Shown here piece by piece: positions 53,884 to 62,835 of a DNA stretch of 64,000 nt. The notes under the pieces are model-generated. The model was not told where the DNA came from, did not search any database, and saw only the letters and a list, made by a program, of their open reading frames with translations. The stretch is from Streptomyces aquilus (GTDB lineage Bacteria; Actinomycetota; Actinomycetes; Streptomycetales; Streptomycetaceae). The stretch lies in NCBI RefSeq assembly GCF_003955715.1, contig NZ_CP034463.1, positions 8,494,001 through 8,558,000 of the forward strand, in the 5' to 3' direction. Every line of letters begins with the position of its first letter. The first letter of the stretch is position 1. Made by a program: the position numbers and the translations under genes.

Positions 53884-55938
53884 ATGCCCGAAGTCAATCG
53901 GCGCAGATTCCTCCAAGTCGCGGGCGCCACCACGGCGTTCACCGCGCTGTCCAGCAGCATCCAGCGCGCCGCCGCGCTCCCGGCGAACCACCGCACGGGA
54001 TCGATCGAGGACGTCGAGCACATCGTCGTCCTGATGCAGGAGAACCGCTCCTTCGACCACTACTTCGGCAAGCTGCGCGGTGTCCGCGGCTTCGGGGACC
54101 CGCGGCCCGTCAAGCAGGCGAACGGCCAGTCGGTCTGGCACCAGAAGGACGGCGCGGGCAAGGAGATCCTGCCGTTCCGTCCCGACCACGACGACCTGGG
54201 CCTGGCGTTCGTCCAGGACCTCCCGCACGGCTGGAACGACGGCCACGCGGCCTTCGCGGGCGGCAAGTACGACAAGTGGGTGCCGTCCAAGGGCTCCACC
54301 ACGATGGCGTACCTGGAACGCAAGGACATCCCGTTCCACTACGCGCTCGCCGACTCCTTCACCGTCTGCGACGCCTACCACTGCTCGTTCATCGGCTCGA
54401 CCGACCCCAACCGCTACTACATGTGGACGGGTTACACGGGCAACGACGGCAAGGGCGGCGGCCCCGTCCTCGGCAACGACGAGGCCGGCTACGGCTGGAC
54501 GACGTACCCCGAACGCCTGGAGCAGGCGGGCGTCTCCTGGAAGATCTACCAGGACGTCGGCGACGGCCTCGACGCGGCCGGTTCCTGGGGCTGGATCAAC
54601 GACGCCTACCGCGGCAACTACGGCGACAACTCCCTGCTGTACTTCAACCAGTACCGCAACGCCCAGCCGGGCGACCCGCTCTACGACAAGGCCCGCACCG
54701 GCACCGACTACACCAAGGGCGAGGGCTACTTCGACCAGCTGCGCGCCGACGTCAAGGCCGGCAAGCTCCCGAAGATCTCCTGGATCGTCGCCCCCGAGGC
54801 CTTCACCGAGCACCCCAACTGGCCCGCGAACTACGGCGCCTGGTACATCGCCCAGGTCCTCGACGCGCTGACCTCGGTGCCGGAGGTGTGGGCGAAGACC
54901 GCGCTGTTCATCACGTACGACGAGAACGACGGCTTCTTCGACCACGTCGTCCCGGCCTTCCCGCCGGCCTCCGCCGCGCAGGGCAAGTCGACGGTCGACC
55001 CGGCGCTCGACCTCTTCAAGGGCGACAGCGGCCATGTCGCCGGCCCCTACGGGCTCGGCCAGCGGGTGCCGATGCTCGTCGTCTCGCCCTGGAGCAAGGG
55101 CGGTTACGTCTGCTCCGAGACCCTCGACCACACCTCGATCATCCGGTTCATGGAGCGCCGCTTCGGGGTGCACGAGCCGAACATCTCGCCCTGGCGCCGG
55201 ACCGTCTGCGGCGACCTGACCGCGGCCTTCGACTTCTCCCGCACGGACGCCAAGCCGGTCGCCCTCCCGGACACCGCCGGCTACGCACCGCCGGACCGCC
55301 TGCGCCACCCCGACTACGTGCCGACCCCGCCGGCCCGTCCGGTGCTGCCGAAGCAGGAGCGCGGCCTGCGCCCGGCCCGCCCGCTGAAGTACGCCCCGCG
55401 CGTGGACGGTTCCGTCGACGCGGCGGCCGGCAAGTTCACGCTGACCTTCGCCTCCGGCGCCAAGGCGGGCGCGGGCTTCCTGGTCACGTCCGGCAACCGC
55501 ACCGACGGGCCCTGGACCTACACCACCGAGGCCGGCAAGTCCGTCGCGGACACCTGGAACTCGGCGTACTCCAACGGCTCCTACGACCTGACCGTGCACG
55601 GCCCCAACGGGTTCGTGCGCTCCTTCAAGGGTGCCAACAAGACGGCCGGTCCCGAGGTCACCGCGCGGCACTGCGGTGACGATGTCGAGCTGATCCTCAG
55701 CAACAAGGGGACCGCGAGCGTCCGCCTGAAGATCGTCAACGGGTACGGCGGTGCCGCCACGTCCGTGACCGTGCGGCCCGGCGCCACCGTCAAGCGCACC
55801 GTCGACCTCGCCGCCAGCCGGCGCTGGTACGACCTGACCGTCACCTCCGACGCCGACCCCGCGTTCCTGCGCGGCTTCGCCGGGCACGTCGAGAACGGGC
55901 GGCCGGGCGTGAGCGACCCGGCGATCATCGCCGAGTAG
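53884..55938 (+). CDS. plcC: phosphocholine-specific phospholipase C, Tat-exported
   Basis: A 684-residue enzyme. The twin-arginine signal NRRRFLQVAGATTAFTALSS is followed by IQRAAALPANH. The phosphoesterase family core begins IEDVEHIVVLMQENRSFDHY and includes DPNRYYMWTGYTGND and ITYDENDGFFDHVVP. The C-terminal part has two copies of the DUF756-type beta domain (FTLTFASGAKAGAGFLVTSG and VELILSNKGTASVRLKIVNG). It hydrolyses phosphatidylcholine outside the cell. ATG at 53884 gives a compact signal. A possible PHO box lies upstream. Confidence 0.9.
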   Translation: MPEVNRRRFLQVAGATTAFTALSSSIQRAAALPANHRTGSIEDVEHIVVLMQENRSFDHYFGKLRGVRGFGDPRPVKQANGQSVWHQKDGAGKEILPFRPDHDDLGLAFVQDLPHGWNDGHAAFAGGKYDKWVPSKGSTTMAYLERKDIPFHYALADSFTVCDAYHCSFIGSTDPNRYYMWTGYTGNDGKGGGPVLGNDEAGYGWTTYPERLEQAGVSWKIYQDVGDGLDAAGSWGWINDAYRGNYGDNSLLYFNQYRNAQPGDPLYDKARTGTDYTKGEGYFDQLRADVKAGKLPKISWIVAPEAFTEHPNWPANYGAWYIAQVLDALTSVPEVWAKTALFITYDENDGFFDHVVPAFPPASAAQGKSTVDPALDLFKGDSGHVAGPYGLGQRVPMLVVSPWSKGGYVCSETLDHTSIIRFMERRFGVHEPNISPWRRTVCGDLTAAFDFSRTDAKPVALPDTAGYAPPDRLRHPDYVPTPPARPVLPKQERGLRPARPLKYAPRVDGSVDAAAGKFTLTFASGAKAGAGFLVTSGNRTDGPWTYTTEAGKSVADTWNSAYSNGSYDLTVHGPNGFVRSFKGANKTAGPEVTARHCGDDVELILSNKGTASVRLKIVNGYGGAATSVTVRPGATVKRTVDLAASRRWYDLTVTSDADPAFLRGFAGHVENGRPGVSDPAIIAE

Positions 55939-55952
55939 CCGGATCAGCCGGA

Positions 55953-57014
55953 TCAGAGAGACGTGAGATGCCCCGGCTGCTTCGGCTGCCGGGGCAGCAG
56001 GCCCTGCTCGGTCGCCGCCCTCGCGGACTCCAGGGCGAGTACGGCGGCCACCGGGTGGTCGGTGACGGTGGTCACGGGGTGGTTGGTGGCGGTGGTCACG
56101 GGGTGGTCGGTGGCGGTGGCCACCGGGTCGGCGGTGACCCCGTTGGCGGTCGTGGGCCCGCCGGAGGCGACGACCTTGCTGGGCGTCGCCGCCGGTTGCG
56201 GTGCCACCCGGCTCAGCAGCACCACACCCCACGCCGCCACGCCCGCTCCGGCCAGCGCCAGCAGGACACCCCCGGCGCCGCCCTGGAGACGTTCACCGAG
56301 CAGCGAGAGGCCGATCACCGCGGCGGCCACCGGGTTCGCCAGGGTCACCACCGCGAGCGGGGCGCCGAGGCCGCCCCGGTAGGCGACCTGCGACAGCAGC
56401 AGACCGCCCGCCGCGAACGCCGCGACCAGCAGGGCCACGCCGATCACCTGGACGCTCAGCAGGGACTCCGAGCGGTCGGTCGCCGCCACCGTCACCGTCT
56501 GGGTGAGCGCCGAGGCGACCCCGGAGGCGAAGCCGGAACCGGTCGCATGGCGCAGTCCGGGGCGGGCGCCTCTGCGGGCCAGCAGACCGATCAGCGCGGC
56601 CGTCACACCGGCGACGGCGAGCGCCTCGGGGGTGCTCAGCACGGCGTCGGGCGCCGACCCGGAGGCCGTCACCAGGATCGCGGCCAGCCCGAGCAGCGTG
56701 AACGCCGTACCCCGCCACTCCGTCGCGCTGACCCGGCGCCCGGCGACGCGCGCACCCATCGGCACGGCGGCCACCAGGGTGAGCGCGCCGAGCGGCTGCA
56801 CCACGGTGAGCGGGCCGTACTTCAGGGCCACCACGTGCAGCAGCGCCGCGGAGGCGTTCAGCACGACCGACCACCACCAGGCGCCCGAGGTGATCATCCG
56901 TGCCATCCCCGAGCCAGGATCGCGGGCGGCCAGCCGCTCCTGGGCGACCGCCGCGGCCGCGTAGGCGACGGCGGAGAACAGGGACAGGACGACGGCGAGG
57001 ACGGTGGCGCTCAT
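55953..57014 (-). CDS. EamA/DMT-family membrane transporter
   Basis: A 353-residue membrane protein with about nine to ten segments, starting TVLAVVLSLFSAVAYAAAAV, with VVQPLGALTLVAAVPMGARV and GGLGAPLAVVTLANPVAAAV, as in drug/metabolite transporters. ATG at 57014 overlaps the PAP2 stop (ATGA). The cytoplasmic tail carries a threonine/valine tandem repeat (HPVTTATN-type, three copies) and is otherwise disordered. Substrate unknown. Confidence 0.82.
   Translation of the reverse strand: MSATVLAVVLSLFSAVAYAAAAVAQERLAARDPGSGMARMITSGAWWWSVVLNASAALLHVVALKYGPLTVVQPLGALTLVAAVPMGARVAGRRVSATEWRGTAFTLLGLAAILVTASGSAPDAVLSTPEALAVAGVTAALIGLLARRGARPGLRHATGSGFASGVASALTQTVTVAATDRSESLLSVQVIGVALLVAAFAAGGLLLSQVAYRGGLGAPLAVVTLANPVAAAVIGLSLLGERLQGGAGGVLLALAGAGVAAWGVVLLSRVAPQPAATPSKVVASGGPTTANGVTADPVATATDHPVTTATNHPVTTVTDHPVAAVLALESARAATEQGLLPRQPKQPGHLTSL
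55971..55994. terminator. TTCG-loop hairpin in the EamA 3' coding end
   Basis: CCCCGGCTGC (55971-55980), loop TTCG, GCTGCCGGGG (55985-55994): a 10-bp stem with one T-T mismatch. It begins 33 bp after the phospholipase stop and lies inside the convergent transporter coding end, so it may terminate the phospholipase transcript. Confidence 0.55.
56051..56122. repeat. three 24-bp tandem units in the EamA tail
   Basis: Units 56051-56074, 56075-56098 and 56099-56122 differ by a few bases and encode an eight-residue repeat around DHPVTT. A partial fourth copy follows. All stay in frame, giving a variable-length tail. Confidence 0.85.
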
Positions 57015-57826
57015 CGACCCGCTCCGACCAGGACGTTCTTCTCGGCGTCCGCGTCGGCGGGGGCCGGGCTCTCCTGGGCGGGCTCGGTCGCGGCCGCCAC
57101 GGTCCTTGCCGCCTGCGGGCGGATCACCGCGAGCGCGATGCCGAGCATGGCGGCGGCGACGATCGCGTCGAGCCAGTAGTGGTTGGCGGTGCCGACGATC
57201 ACCGTCAGGGTCAGCAGCGGGTGCAGCAGCCACAGCCAGCGCCACCGTGACCTGGTCGCCACGATCAGGCCGATCGCCACCATCAGGGCCCAGCCGAAGT
57301 GCAGCGAGGGCATCGCCGCGAACTGGTTCGAGAGATGGTCGGTCTGCGGCGGGCCGTACACCGACGGCCCGTACACCTTCGCGGTGTCGACCAGGCCCGC
57401 CGCGGCGAGCATGCGCGGCGGGGCCAGCGGGAACGCGAGGTGCACCACCAGGGCGGCGGCGGTGACGGCGGCGAGGACACGGCGGGCCCACACGTAGTGC
57501 CCGGGCCGGCGCAGATAGAGCCAGACCAGGAAGGCCGCGGTGGCCGGGAAGTGGATCGTCGCGTAGTAGGTGTTCGCGATGTGCACGAGGGTGTCGCCGT
57601 GCAGCAGCAGGTTCTGCACCGAGCCCTCGCCGGGCAGATGGACGGCCCGTTCCAGGTCCCACACGCGGTGCGCGTTGTCGAAGGCCTCGCCGGTGTGCCC
57701 CGTCGCCAGCTGGCGGCCGAACTTGTAGACGAGGAAGAGCCCTGCGACGAGCAGGAGCTCACGGACGAGCGGAGGCCGGGCTATCGCCTCGGTCTCTCCT
57801 TCTGAAGGCTCGGTGCGGGCATTCAT
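57011..57826 (-). CDS. PAP2-family membrane phosphatase (PAP2_3, inositol phosphorylceramide synthase-like)
   Basis: A 271-residue membrane enzyme with six segments. The active-site motifs are MPSLHFGWALMVAIG (SxHF) and GTANHYWLDAIVAAAMLG (H-x5-D type), the arrangement of lipid phosphotransferases related to Aur1. ATG at 57826 has AAGGGGC upstream. It is coupled to the transporter downstream by ATGA. Divergent from the TetR regulator across 240 bp containing a five-element operator array, so it is probably its regulated target. It may transfer phosphoinositol or phosphoalcohol groups; exact substrate unknown. Confidence 0.88.
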   Translation of the reverse strand: MNARTEPSEGETEAIARPPLVRELLLVAGLFLVYKFGRQLATGHTGEAFDNAHRVWDLERAVHLPGEGSVQNLLLHGDTLVHIANTYYATIHFPATAAFLVWLYLRRPGHYVWARRVLAAVTAAALVVHLAFPLAPPRMLAAAGLVDTAKVYGPSVYGPPQTDHLSNQFAAMPSLHFGWALMVAIGLIVATRSRWRWLWLLHPLLTLTVIVGTANHYWLDAIVAAAMLGIALAVIRPQAARTVAAATEPAQESPAPADADAEKNVLVGAGR

Positions 57827-57911
57827 CCCCCGGCCCCTTCGCTGACGGTGGTGCGGGCTGAGCTGGTGACTCCTGGAGCGCCCGTAACTCATCGCGCTCC
57901 TCGGTTCCCAC

Positions 57912-57985
57912 TCATCGATACGGGTGCGTACCGATACGCCAGTGTACCGATACGGTCGAGTACCGGTACACTCGAGTATCGATAG
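57912..57985. promoter_or_regulatory. array of five 10-bp palindromes with exact 16-bp period
   Basis: TCATCGATAC (57912), GTACCGATAC (57928), GTACCGATAC (57944), GTACCGGTAC (57960) and GTATCGATAG (57976) start every 16 bp. The fourth is a perfect palindrome and the others differ by one to three bases. The array lies between the divergent PAP2 and TetR genes and ends 81 bp before the TetR start. It is very probably the operator of the TetR protein, binding several dimers on related faces of the helix. Confidence 0.85.
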
Positions 57986-58066
57986 ACATACGCCACACTG
58001 GGAAGCAGCCCTCAGCACTCTGGCCGCGGCCGCTCGAGCCGCACTCGAAAACGAGGAGAAGAGCCC

Positions 58067-58681
58067 ATGACGTCGCAGGCCGCGGACGGACCGGAGACGG
58101 TCGTCGCCTCGCGCCGCTCCAAAATCTCGCGCGAGCGTGAGCAGGAGTTCTTCGACGCCGTGCTCGAACAGATCCGGGAGTGCGGCTACGAGGCCGTGAC
58201 CATGGACGGAGTGGCCGCCAGTACGCGTTGCAGCAAGTCCACGCTCTACCGGCAGTGGAAGACCAAGCCCCAGTTCGTGGTGGCCGCGCTGCGCTCCCGG
58301 CGGGTGTCGAAGTTCGAGGGCATCGACACCGGGTCGCTCGCGGACGATCTGCGCGAGGTCGCACGGGCCGCGGGCCGGTGGTCGACGGGCGACACCAAGC
58401 TGCTCCAGGCGCTCGGGCACGCCGTCAACCAGGACGCGGAACTGGCGACGGCGCTGCGCGAGGCGCTCGTCCACCCGGAGATCGCCGCGCTGAGCGAGAT
58501 CCTCCAGCGCGGGGTCGAACGCGGCGAGATCAGCGCCGACCAGCCGGCGCTGGAGTACATCCCGTGTCAGTTGTTCGGGGTGATCCGGGTGCGGCCCGTG
58601 GTGGAGGGGGAGTACGCCGATCCCGACTATCTGGTCCGCTTCGTCGACGCGGTCGTGCTGCCCGCACTGGGCCTGACATGA
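58067..58681 (+). CDS. TetR-family regulator
   Basis: A 204-residue regulator. The HTH is YEAVTMDGVAASTRCSKSTL followed by YRQWKTKPQFV. The C-terminal domain is of the TetR_C_16/AcrR type with LLQALGHAVNQDAELATALR. ATG at 58067 has ACGAGGAG upstream. It is divergent from the PAP2/transporter operon and separated from it by the palindrome array, so it probably represses that operon and itself. Ligand unknown. Confidence 0.9.
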   Translation: MTSQAADGPETVVASRRSKISREREQEFFDAVLEQIRECGYEAVTMDGVAASTRCSKSTLYRQWKTKPQFVVAALRSRRVSKFEGIDTGSLADDLREVARAAGRWSTGDTKLLQALGHAVNQDAELATALREALVHPEIAALSEILQRGVERGEISADQPALEYIPCQLFGVIRVRPVVEGEYADPDYLVRFVDAVVLPALGLT

Positions 58682-58778
58682 GGACGTAGGACCCGAAGAC
58701 CCAGGCCGCCGTCCACGGGATGACTGGACGGTGACCTGCTCGCGCCGCACCGTGGGGACGGGGGCGGCGCGCACCCCC

Positions 58779-58825
58779 CGGCCGGGTGGGGTTCCTCTTG
58801 AGCGGAGAGGCGCCCCACCCGGCCG
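58779..58825. terminator. bidirectional terminator, 13-bp stem
   Basis: CGGCCGGGTGGGG (58779-58791) pairs perfectly with CCCCACCCGGCCG (58813-58825) with a 21-base loop, between the convergent TetR and DUF2510 genes. The remainder of this 164-bp gap shows nothing else. Confidence 0.85.
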
Positions 58826-58845
58826 ACTGCTGTCCGGCGGGTGTC

Positions 58846-59898
58846 TCAGACGTCCTGGCCGCTGCCGCCGCCCTTGGACACCTTGATCCCCTTGGTGATC
58901 TCGTCGATGACCGACTGCTTCTCGCCGACGTCGACGCCGAAGCGCACGACGACGATCTGCTGCGCGTTCGCGGGGGAGGGGAAGGCGAGCGACTCGACGT
59001 AACCGTCGGCGCCCTTGCTGGTGACCGCCTTCCAGCGGACCAGGTAGCCCTTCTGCCCGGCGACGGTCACCGCCTCGGAGGCGAGCACGTCGTGGGAGGT
59101 GATCGAGCCGTAGGTCTTGCCGCCGTAGGACTCGTCGGCGTTGGCCTTGATGTCGGCCTTGGCGACCGCCTCGGCCGTCTTGTCCTGGTGGCCGAACACG
59201 GTCGCGGGCGCGGAGTAGGCGCCGCCCTTCGTGCACGTCTTGGCCGTCTCACCGGGGCACGGGTAGGAGTCGTCGGACGTGACCGACGCGCCGACCTGGA
59301 TCTCCTGGCCGTACCAGCCGTCCGGGATCGGGATGCTGATCCCGCTGATCGCGTCGGACACCGCACCGCTCTCGATCTTCGGCGCCTCCGACTCCTGCGG
59401 CGAGGGCGACGCGCCTCCGGAACCACCGGATCCACCGGAGCCTCCGGACCCGCCGTTGCCGCCCGGCCCGCCCTGACCGCCGTCCTGGCCACCGGGACCG
59501 CCGGGACCACCCCCGGTGCCGCCGTTGCCGCCCGGGCCCTGCTGGGAGTTGGCGGTGCCGCCGTCCCCGCCGTCGTCACTGGTCAGCGCCCACACGCCCA
59601 CGCCGATGCTGGCGAGGACCGCGACGGCGACCGCGACGGCTATGCCCGTCCGCAACCCGCGCCGCCCGCCGGCCGGCGGCTGGGTCGGATATGCCGGGTA
59701 CGCCGGATACGTCGCCGCGTCGTGGACCGGATACGCCCCCGCGTCGTGGACCTGCGCCGGAGGACCCCACGCGGCGGCCGACCCCGCGGGGCGGGTCTGG
59801 TCAGTCCATGCCTTGCCGTCCCACCAGCGCTCGGTGGCGGGACCGTCACTTGTCTGCCCGGGATCGGGATACCAACCGGGAGGAGTCACCTGCGTCAT
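58846..59898 (-). CDS. DUF2510-domain membrane-anchored protein
   Basis: A 350-residue protein. DUF2510 lies at residues 5-35 (TPPGWYPDPGQT and ERWWDGKAWTDQTR). A proline/tyrosine-rich stretch, one membrane segment (GIAVAVAVAVLASIGVGVWA), and a long glycine/serine/proline spacer with repeated GGSGG follow. An extracytoplasmic domain of about 150 residues (SGISIPIPDGWYGQEI) ends the protein. ATG at 59898 has a GGTGGGGG site. DUF2510 proteins of actinomycetes are usually of unknown function. Two cysteines, PCPGETAKTC, may be bonded. Confidence 0.85.
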   Translation of the reverse strand: MTQVTPPGWYPDPGQTSDGPATERWWDGKAWTDQTRPAGSAAAWGPPAQVHDAGAYPVHDAATYPAYPAYPTQPPAGGRRGLRTGIAVAVAVAVLASIGVGVWALTSDDGGDGGTANSQQGPGGNGGTGGGPGGPGGQDGGQGGPGGNGGSGGSGGSGGSGGASPSPQESEAPKIESGAVSDAISGISIPIPDGWYGQEIQVGASVTSDDSYPCPGETAKTCTKGGAYSAPATVFGHQDKTAEAVAKADIKANADESYGGKTYGSITSHDVLASEAVTVAGQKGYLVRWKAVTSKGADGYVESLAFPSPANAQQIVVVRFGVDVGEKQSVIDEITKGIKVSKGGGSGQDV

Positions 59899-59977
59899 GC
59901 CCCCACCGTATGAGGCGTCGGTGAAAGTCGTATGAGAGGGCCCGTACGGATTTCCGGTCAGTTCGGGACAAGGTTCC

Positions 59978-59990
59978 TGACTGACAGTCA
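59978..59990. promoter_or_regulatory. 13-bp palindrome between DUF2510 and LAL-like genes
   Basis: TGACTGACAGTCA is a perfect odd palindrome located between divergent genes. The minus-strand TTGACT (59991-59986) within it may be a -35 for the DUF2510 gene, but no good -10 is seen. No clear promoter was found for the LAL-like gene in the remaining gap. Confidence 0.4.
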
Positions 59991-60149
59991 ATAAACAAGC
60001 GGACACTGGTCACAGGCCCGGCGCGTCGCCCGCCCGCACCCGCTGTCACCCGTCGAGGGAACAGCTGCCCGGACCGCCCTCCACCGGGCCGATCGGACGG
60101 CTACGCTCGAGGTCTGTACGTCGTTCGGGCGACTTGGGGAGGTAACGGG

Positions 60150-62834
60150 ATGACGGAGGTACGGCCCCCACAGGCCGCCTCGGCCGCCCTGTGGGAGCGC
60201 GACGAGGAGGTCGCCGCCGTCGACCGGGCGATCGGCACCCTGCGCGCGGACCGCTCGTCCTCGGGCAGCGTCCTGGTGTTCCGGGGCGAGGCCGGACTCG
60301 GCAAGACCGCGCTGCTGGCCGAGGCACGACGTATGGCGGAAGCGCGCGGCTGCACCGTCTGGTCCGCCCGCGGCGGCGAGACCCTCCGGTCCGTCCCCTT
60401 CAACGTGCTGCGGCAGCTGCTCCAGCCCGTCCTGGTGTCCCTGATGCCGGAGGAGGCGCGCGAGTACCTCGGCGACTGGTACGACATCGCCGGCCCCGCC
60501 CTCGGCCTGACCGAGCCCGGCGAGCGCAACGCCGACCCGCAGGGCGTGTGCGACGGCCTCGTGGCCGCCGTACGCCGCCTCGCCCGCCGGGACTGGCCAC
60601 TGGTGCTCGTCATCGACGACGCGCACTGGGCCGACCAGGAGACGCTGCGCTGGCTCGCCGCGTTCGTCGAGCGCCTCGACGACCTGTCCGTCCTGGTCGT
60701 GGTGGCCCGCCGACCCGGAGACGTCAGCGGCGAGAGCGCCCGCCATCTCGACGCCGTCGCCACCGCCGCGGACGCCCCCGTCGCCACCCTCAGCGCGCTG
60801 ACCCCGGACGCCACCGCCCGCCTGACCCGCGCCACCCTGGGCGAGCACGCCGACGCCCCGTTCTGCCGCGAGGTGTGGGCCGTCACCGGCGGCAACCCCT
60901 ACGAGACCGTCGAACTCCTCGCCAAGGTCCAGGACAGCGAACTCGAACCGGTCGAGGCCCAGGCCCCCGAACTGCGCGCCCTCAACCGCTCCGCCCGCGG
61001 CAGCGGCCTCGTCGCCCGCCTCGAAGGTCTCGGCATCGAGGCCACCCGGTTCGCCTGGGCGGCCGCCATCCTCGGCACCGGCATCTCCGTCGGCCTCGTC
61101 GCCAAGCTCGCCACCATGAGCACCGAGGACGCCGTCCGCTGCGCCGAGCTCCTGCGCAGCGCCCGCATCCTGACCGAACCCGACCCCGCCGCCGCCCCGA
61201 CCGGCGACGGCGACCTGGAGTTCGTCCACCCGCTCATCGCCAGCGCCGTCTACAACTCCATCCCGCCCGCCCTGTGCACCGCGATGCACGGCATCGCCGC
61301 CCGCGTCGTCACCGACTCCGGGCTCGGCGCGGCGATGGCCTCCCGGCACCTCCTCCAGGTCCACCCGGACGACGACGAGGAACTCGTCGAGCAGCTCCGC
61401 GAGGCCGCCCGCGAACACCTCGCCGTCGGCGCGCCCGACGCTGCCCGCCGCTGTCTGGAGCGGGCCCTGCTGGAACCGCCCCGGCAGGAGTCCCACGCGC
61501 GCGTGCTCTACGAACTGGGCTGCGCCATCCTCCTGACCGCACCCGCCACCACCGTCGACCACCTCCAGTCCGCGCTCGCCATGCCGGGCCTCGACGGCGC
61601 CGAGCGCGTCGACGCCGTCGTCCGCCTCTCCCAGGCACTGATCCACAACGACCAGCTGGACGACGCCGTCCGCACGGTCGAGGCCGAGGCCGCCCGGCAC
61701 GAACCCGGACCGTCCCGACTCCGGCTCCAGGCCGTGCAGTACATGTGGGAGGGCATCCACGCGGGCGAGGCCGGCTCCCCGGGCCGCTCCGAGCGGCTCG
61801 CCGAACTCGCCTCGCAGTGCACCGGCCGGGACAACTCCGAGCGGGCCCTGCTCATCCTGCGCGGCTTCGACGCCATGACCCACGGCGAGAACGCCGAGGT
61901 CGTCGTCGAACTCAGCGACCGCGCCCTCGTCAACGGCCGCCTGGCACCCGGACTCGGCTGGACCGACACCGAGTGGGGCCTGGAGATCCTGATGATGCTG
62001 GCCAGCTCCTACACCTACACCGACCGGCTCGACCGCGCGGAGAGCATGTTCACCGACGCGCTGCGCACCTACGAGTCCGCCGGCTGGAGCGGCGGCCACC
62101 TGGCCCTCGCCCACGCCTTCCTCGGCTTCAACCACCGCAGGCGCGGCCGCCTCAGGGAGGCCGAGGAGTCACTGCGCGAGTCGCTGCGCATCGCCGACCG
62201 GGTCGCCCGCGGGCTGCCGCTGTACTGGTCGGCCACCTGCAACCTCGTCGACACGCTGCTCGCCCGTGGGCATGTCGAGGAGGCCTGGGAGATCGCCGAG
62301 CAGTACGGCTTCGCCCCGCCCTACCCGTCGACGATCGTGCTGCCCGACCCGCGCTCGGTACGGGGCCGGCTGCTGCTGGCCGTGGGCCGCACCCAGGACG
62401 GCGTCAACGAACTGGAGGCCGCGGAGAAGGCGGCGGCGACCCGCGGCCACCACAACCCGGTGATGGTCCCCTGGGCCCTCGACCTCGCCCGCGCCCTGGC
62501 CACCCAGGACCCGGCCCGCGCCGCCCAGCTCGCCACGGACGCACGGCGACGGGCCGAGCGGTTCGGCACCGACACCGCCATCGGTGAGGCGCTGCGGTGC
62601 TCCGCCGCGCTGGAGACGGGGCAGCGGGCGGTGCGGCTGCTGTCGCAGGCGGTGACCTATCTGGAAGCCTCGCCGTGCCAGTACGAACACGCCGCTGCCC
62701 GGGTCGAGTACGGGATCGCGGCGCGGTCGGTGGCGGAGATCCAGCGGGGGCTGGCGCTGGCCCGGTCGTGCGGGGCGGACGGGCTGGTGGCGCAGGCGCG
62801 GGAGGTGTTGGAGACGGGACGGGGACTGCGCTAG
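60150..62834 (+). CDS. LAL-like STAND ATPase without LuxR HTH
   Basis: An 894-residue protein. The N-terminal AAA/STAND ATPase has Walker A FRGEAGLGKTALL and Walker B LVLVIDDAHWADQETLRW. Winged-helix and TPR-like helical repeats follow (AESMFTDALRTYESAGW, EAEESLRESLRIADRVA). This is the LAL regulator layout, but those proteins end with a LuxR DNA-binding domain of about 65 residues; here the frame stops at REVLETGRGLR, just where it should begin. ATG at 60150 has GGGGAGG upstream. With no HTH it cannot act as a usual LAL activator; it may act through partners or be a derived truncated form. It converges on the dehydrogenase gene with 1 bp between the stops. Confidence 0.85.
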   Translation: MTEVRPPQAASAALWERDEEVAAVDRAIGTLRADRSSSGSVLVFRGEAGLGKTALLAEARRMAEARGCTVWSARGGETLRSVPFNVLRQLLQPVLVSLMPEEAREYLGDWYDIAGPALGLTEPGERNADPQGVCDGLVAAVRRLARRDWPLVLVIDDAHWADQETLRWLAAFVERLDDLSVLVVVARRPGDVSGESARHLDAVATAADAPVATLSALTPDATARLTRATLGEHADAPFCREVWAVTGGNPYETVELLAKVQDSELEPVEAQAPELRALNRSARGSGLVARLEGLGIEATRFAWAAAILGTGISVGLVAKLATMSTEDAVRCAELLRSARILTEPDPAAAPTGDGDLEFVHPLIASAVYNSIPPALCTAMHGIAARVVTDSGLGAAMASRHLLQVHPDDDEELVEQLREAAREHLAVGAPDAARRCLERALLEPPRQESHARVLYELGCAILLTAPATTVDHLQSALAMPGLDGAERVDAVVRLSQALIHNDQLDDAVRTVEAEAARHEPGPSRLRLQAVQYMWEGIHAGEAGSPGRSERLAELASQCTGRDNSERALLILRGFDAMTHGENAEVVVELSDRALVNGRLAPGLGWTDTEWGLEILMMLASSYTYTDRLDRAESMFTDALRTYESAGWSGGHLALAHAFLGFNHRRRGRLREAEESLRESLRIADRVARGLPLYWSATCNLVDTLLARGHVEEAWEIAEQYGFAPPYPSTIVLPDPRSVRGRLLLAVGRTQDGVNELEAAEKAAATRGHHNPVMVPWALDLARALATQDPARAAQLATDARRRAERFGTDTAIGEALRCSAALETGQRAVRLLSQAVTYLEASPCQYEHAAARVEYGIAARSVAEIQRGLALARSCGADGLVAQAREVLETGRGLR

Positions 62835-62835
62835 C

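Noticed and set aside
59450..59535. Glycine-rich repeats as a possible CRISPR or mobile repeat
   Set aside because: They are codons of the flexible GGSGG/GGPGG spacer in the DUF2510 protein; no spacer-repeat structure.
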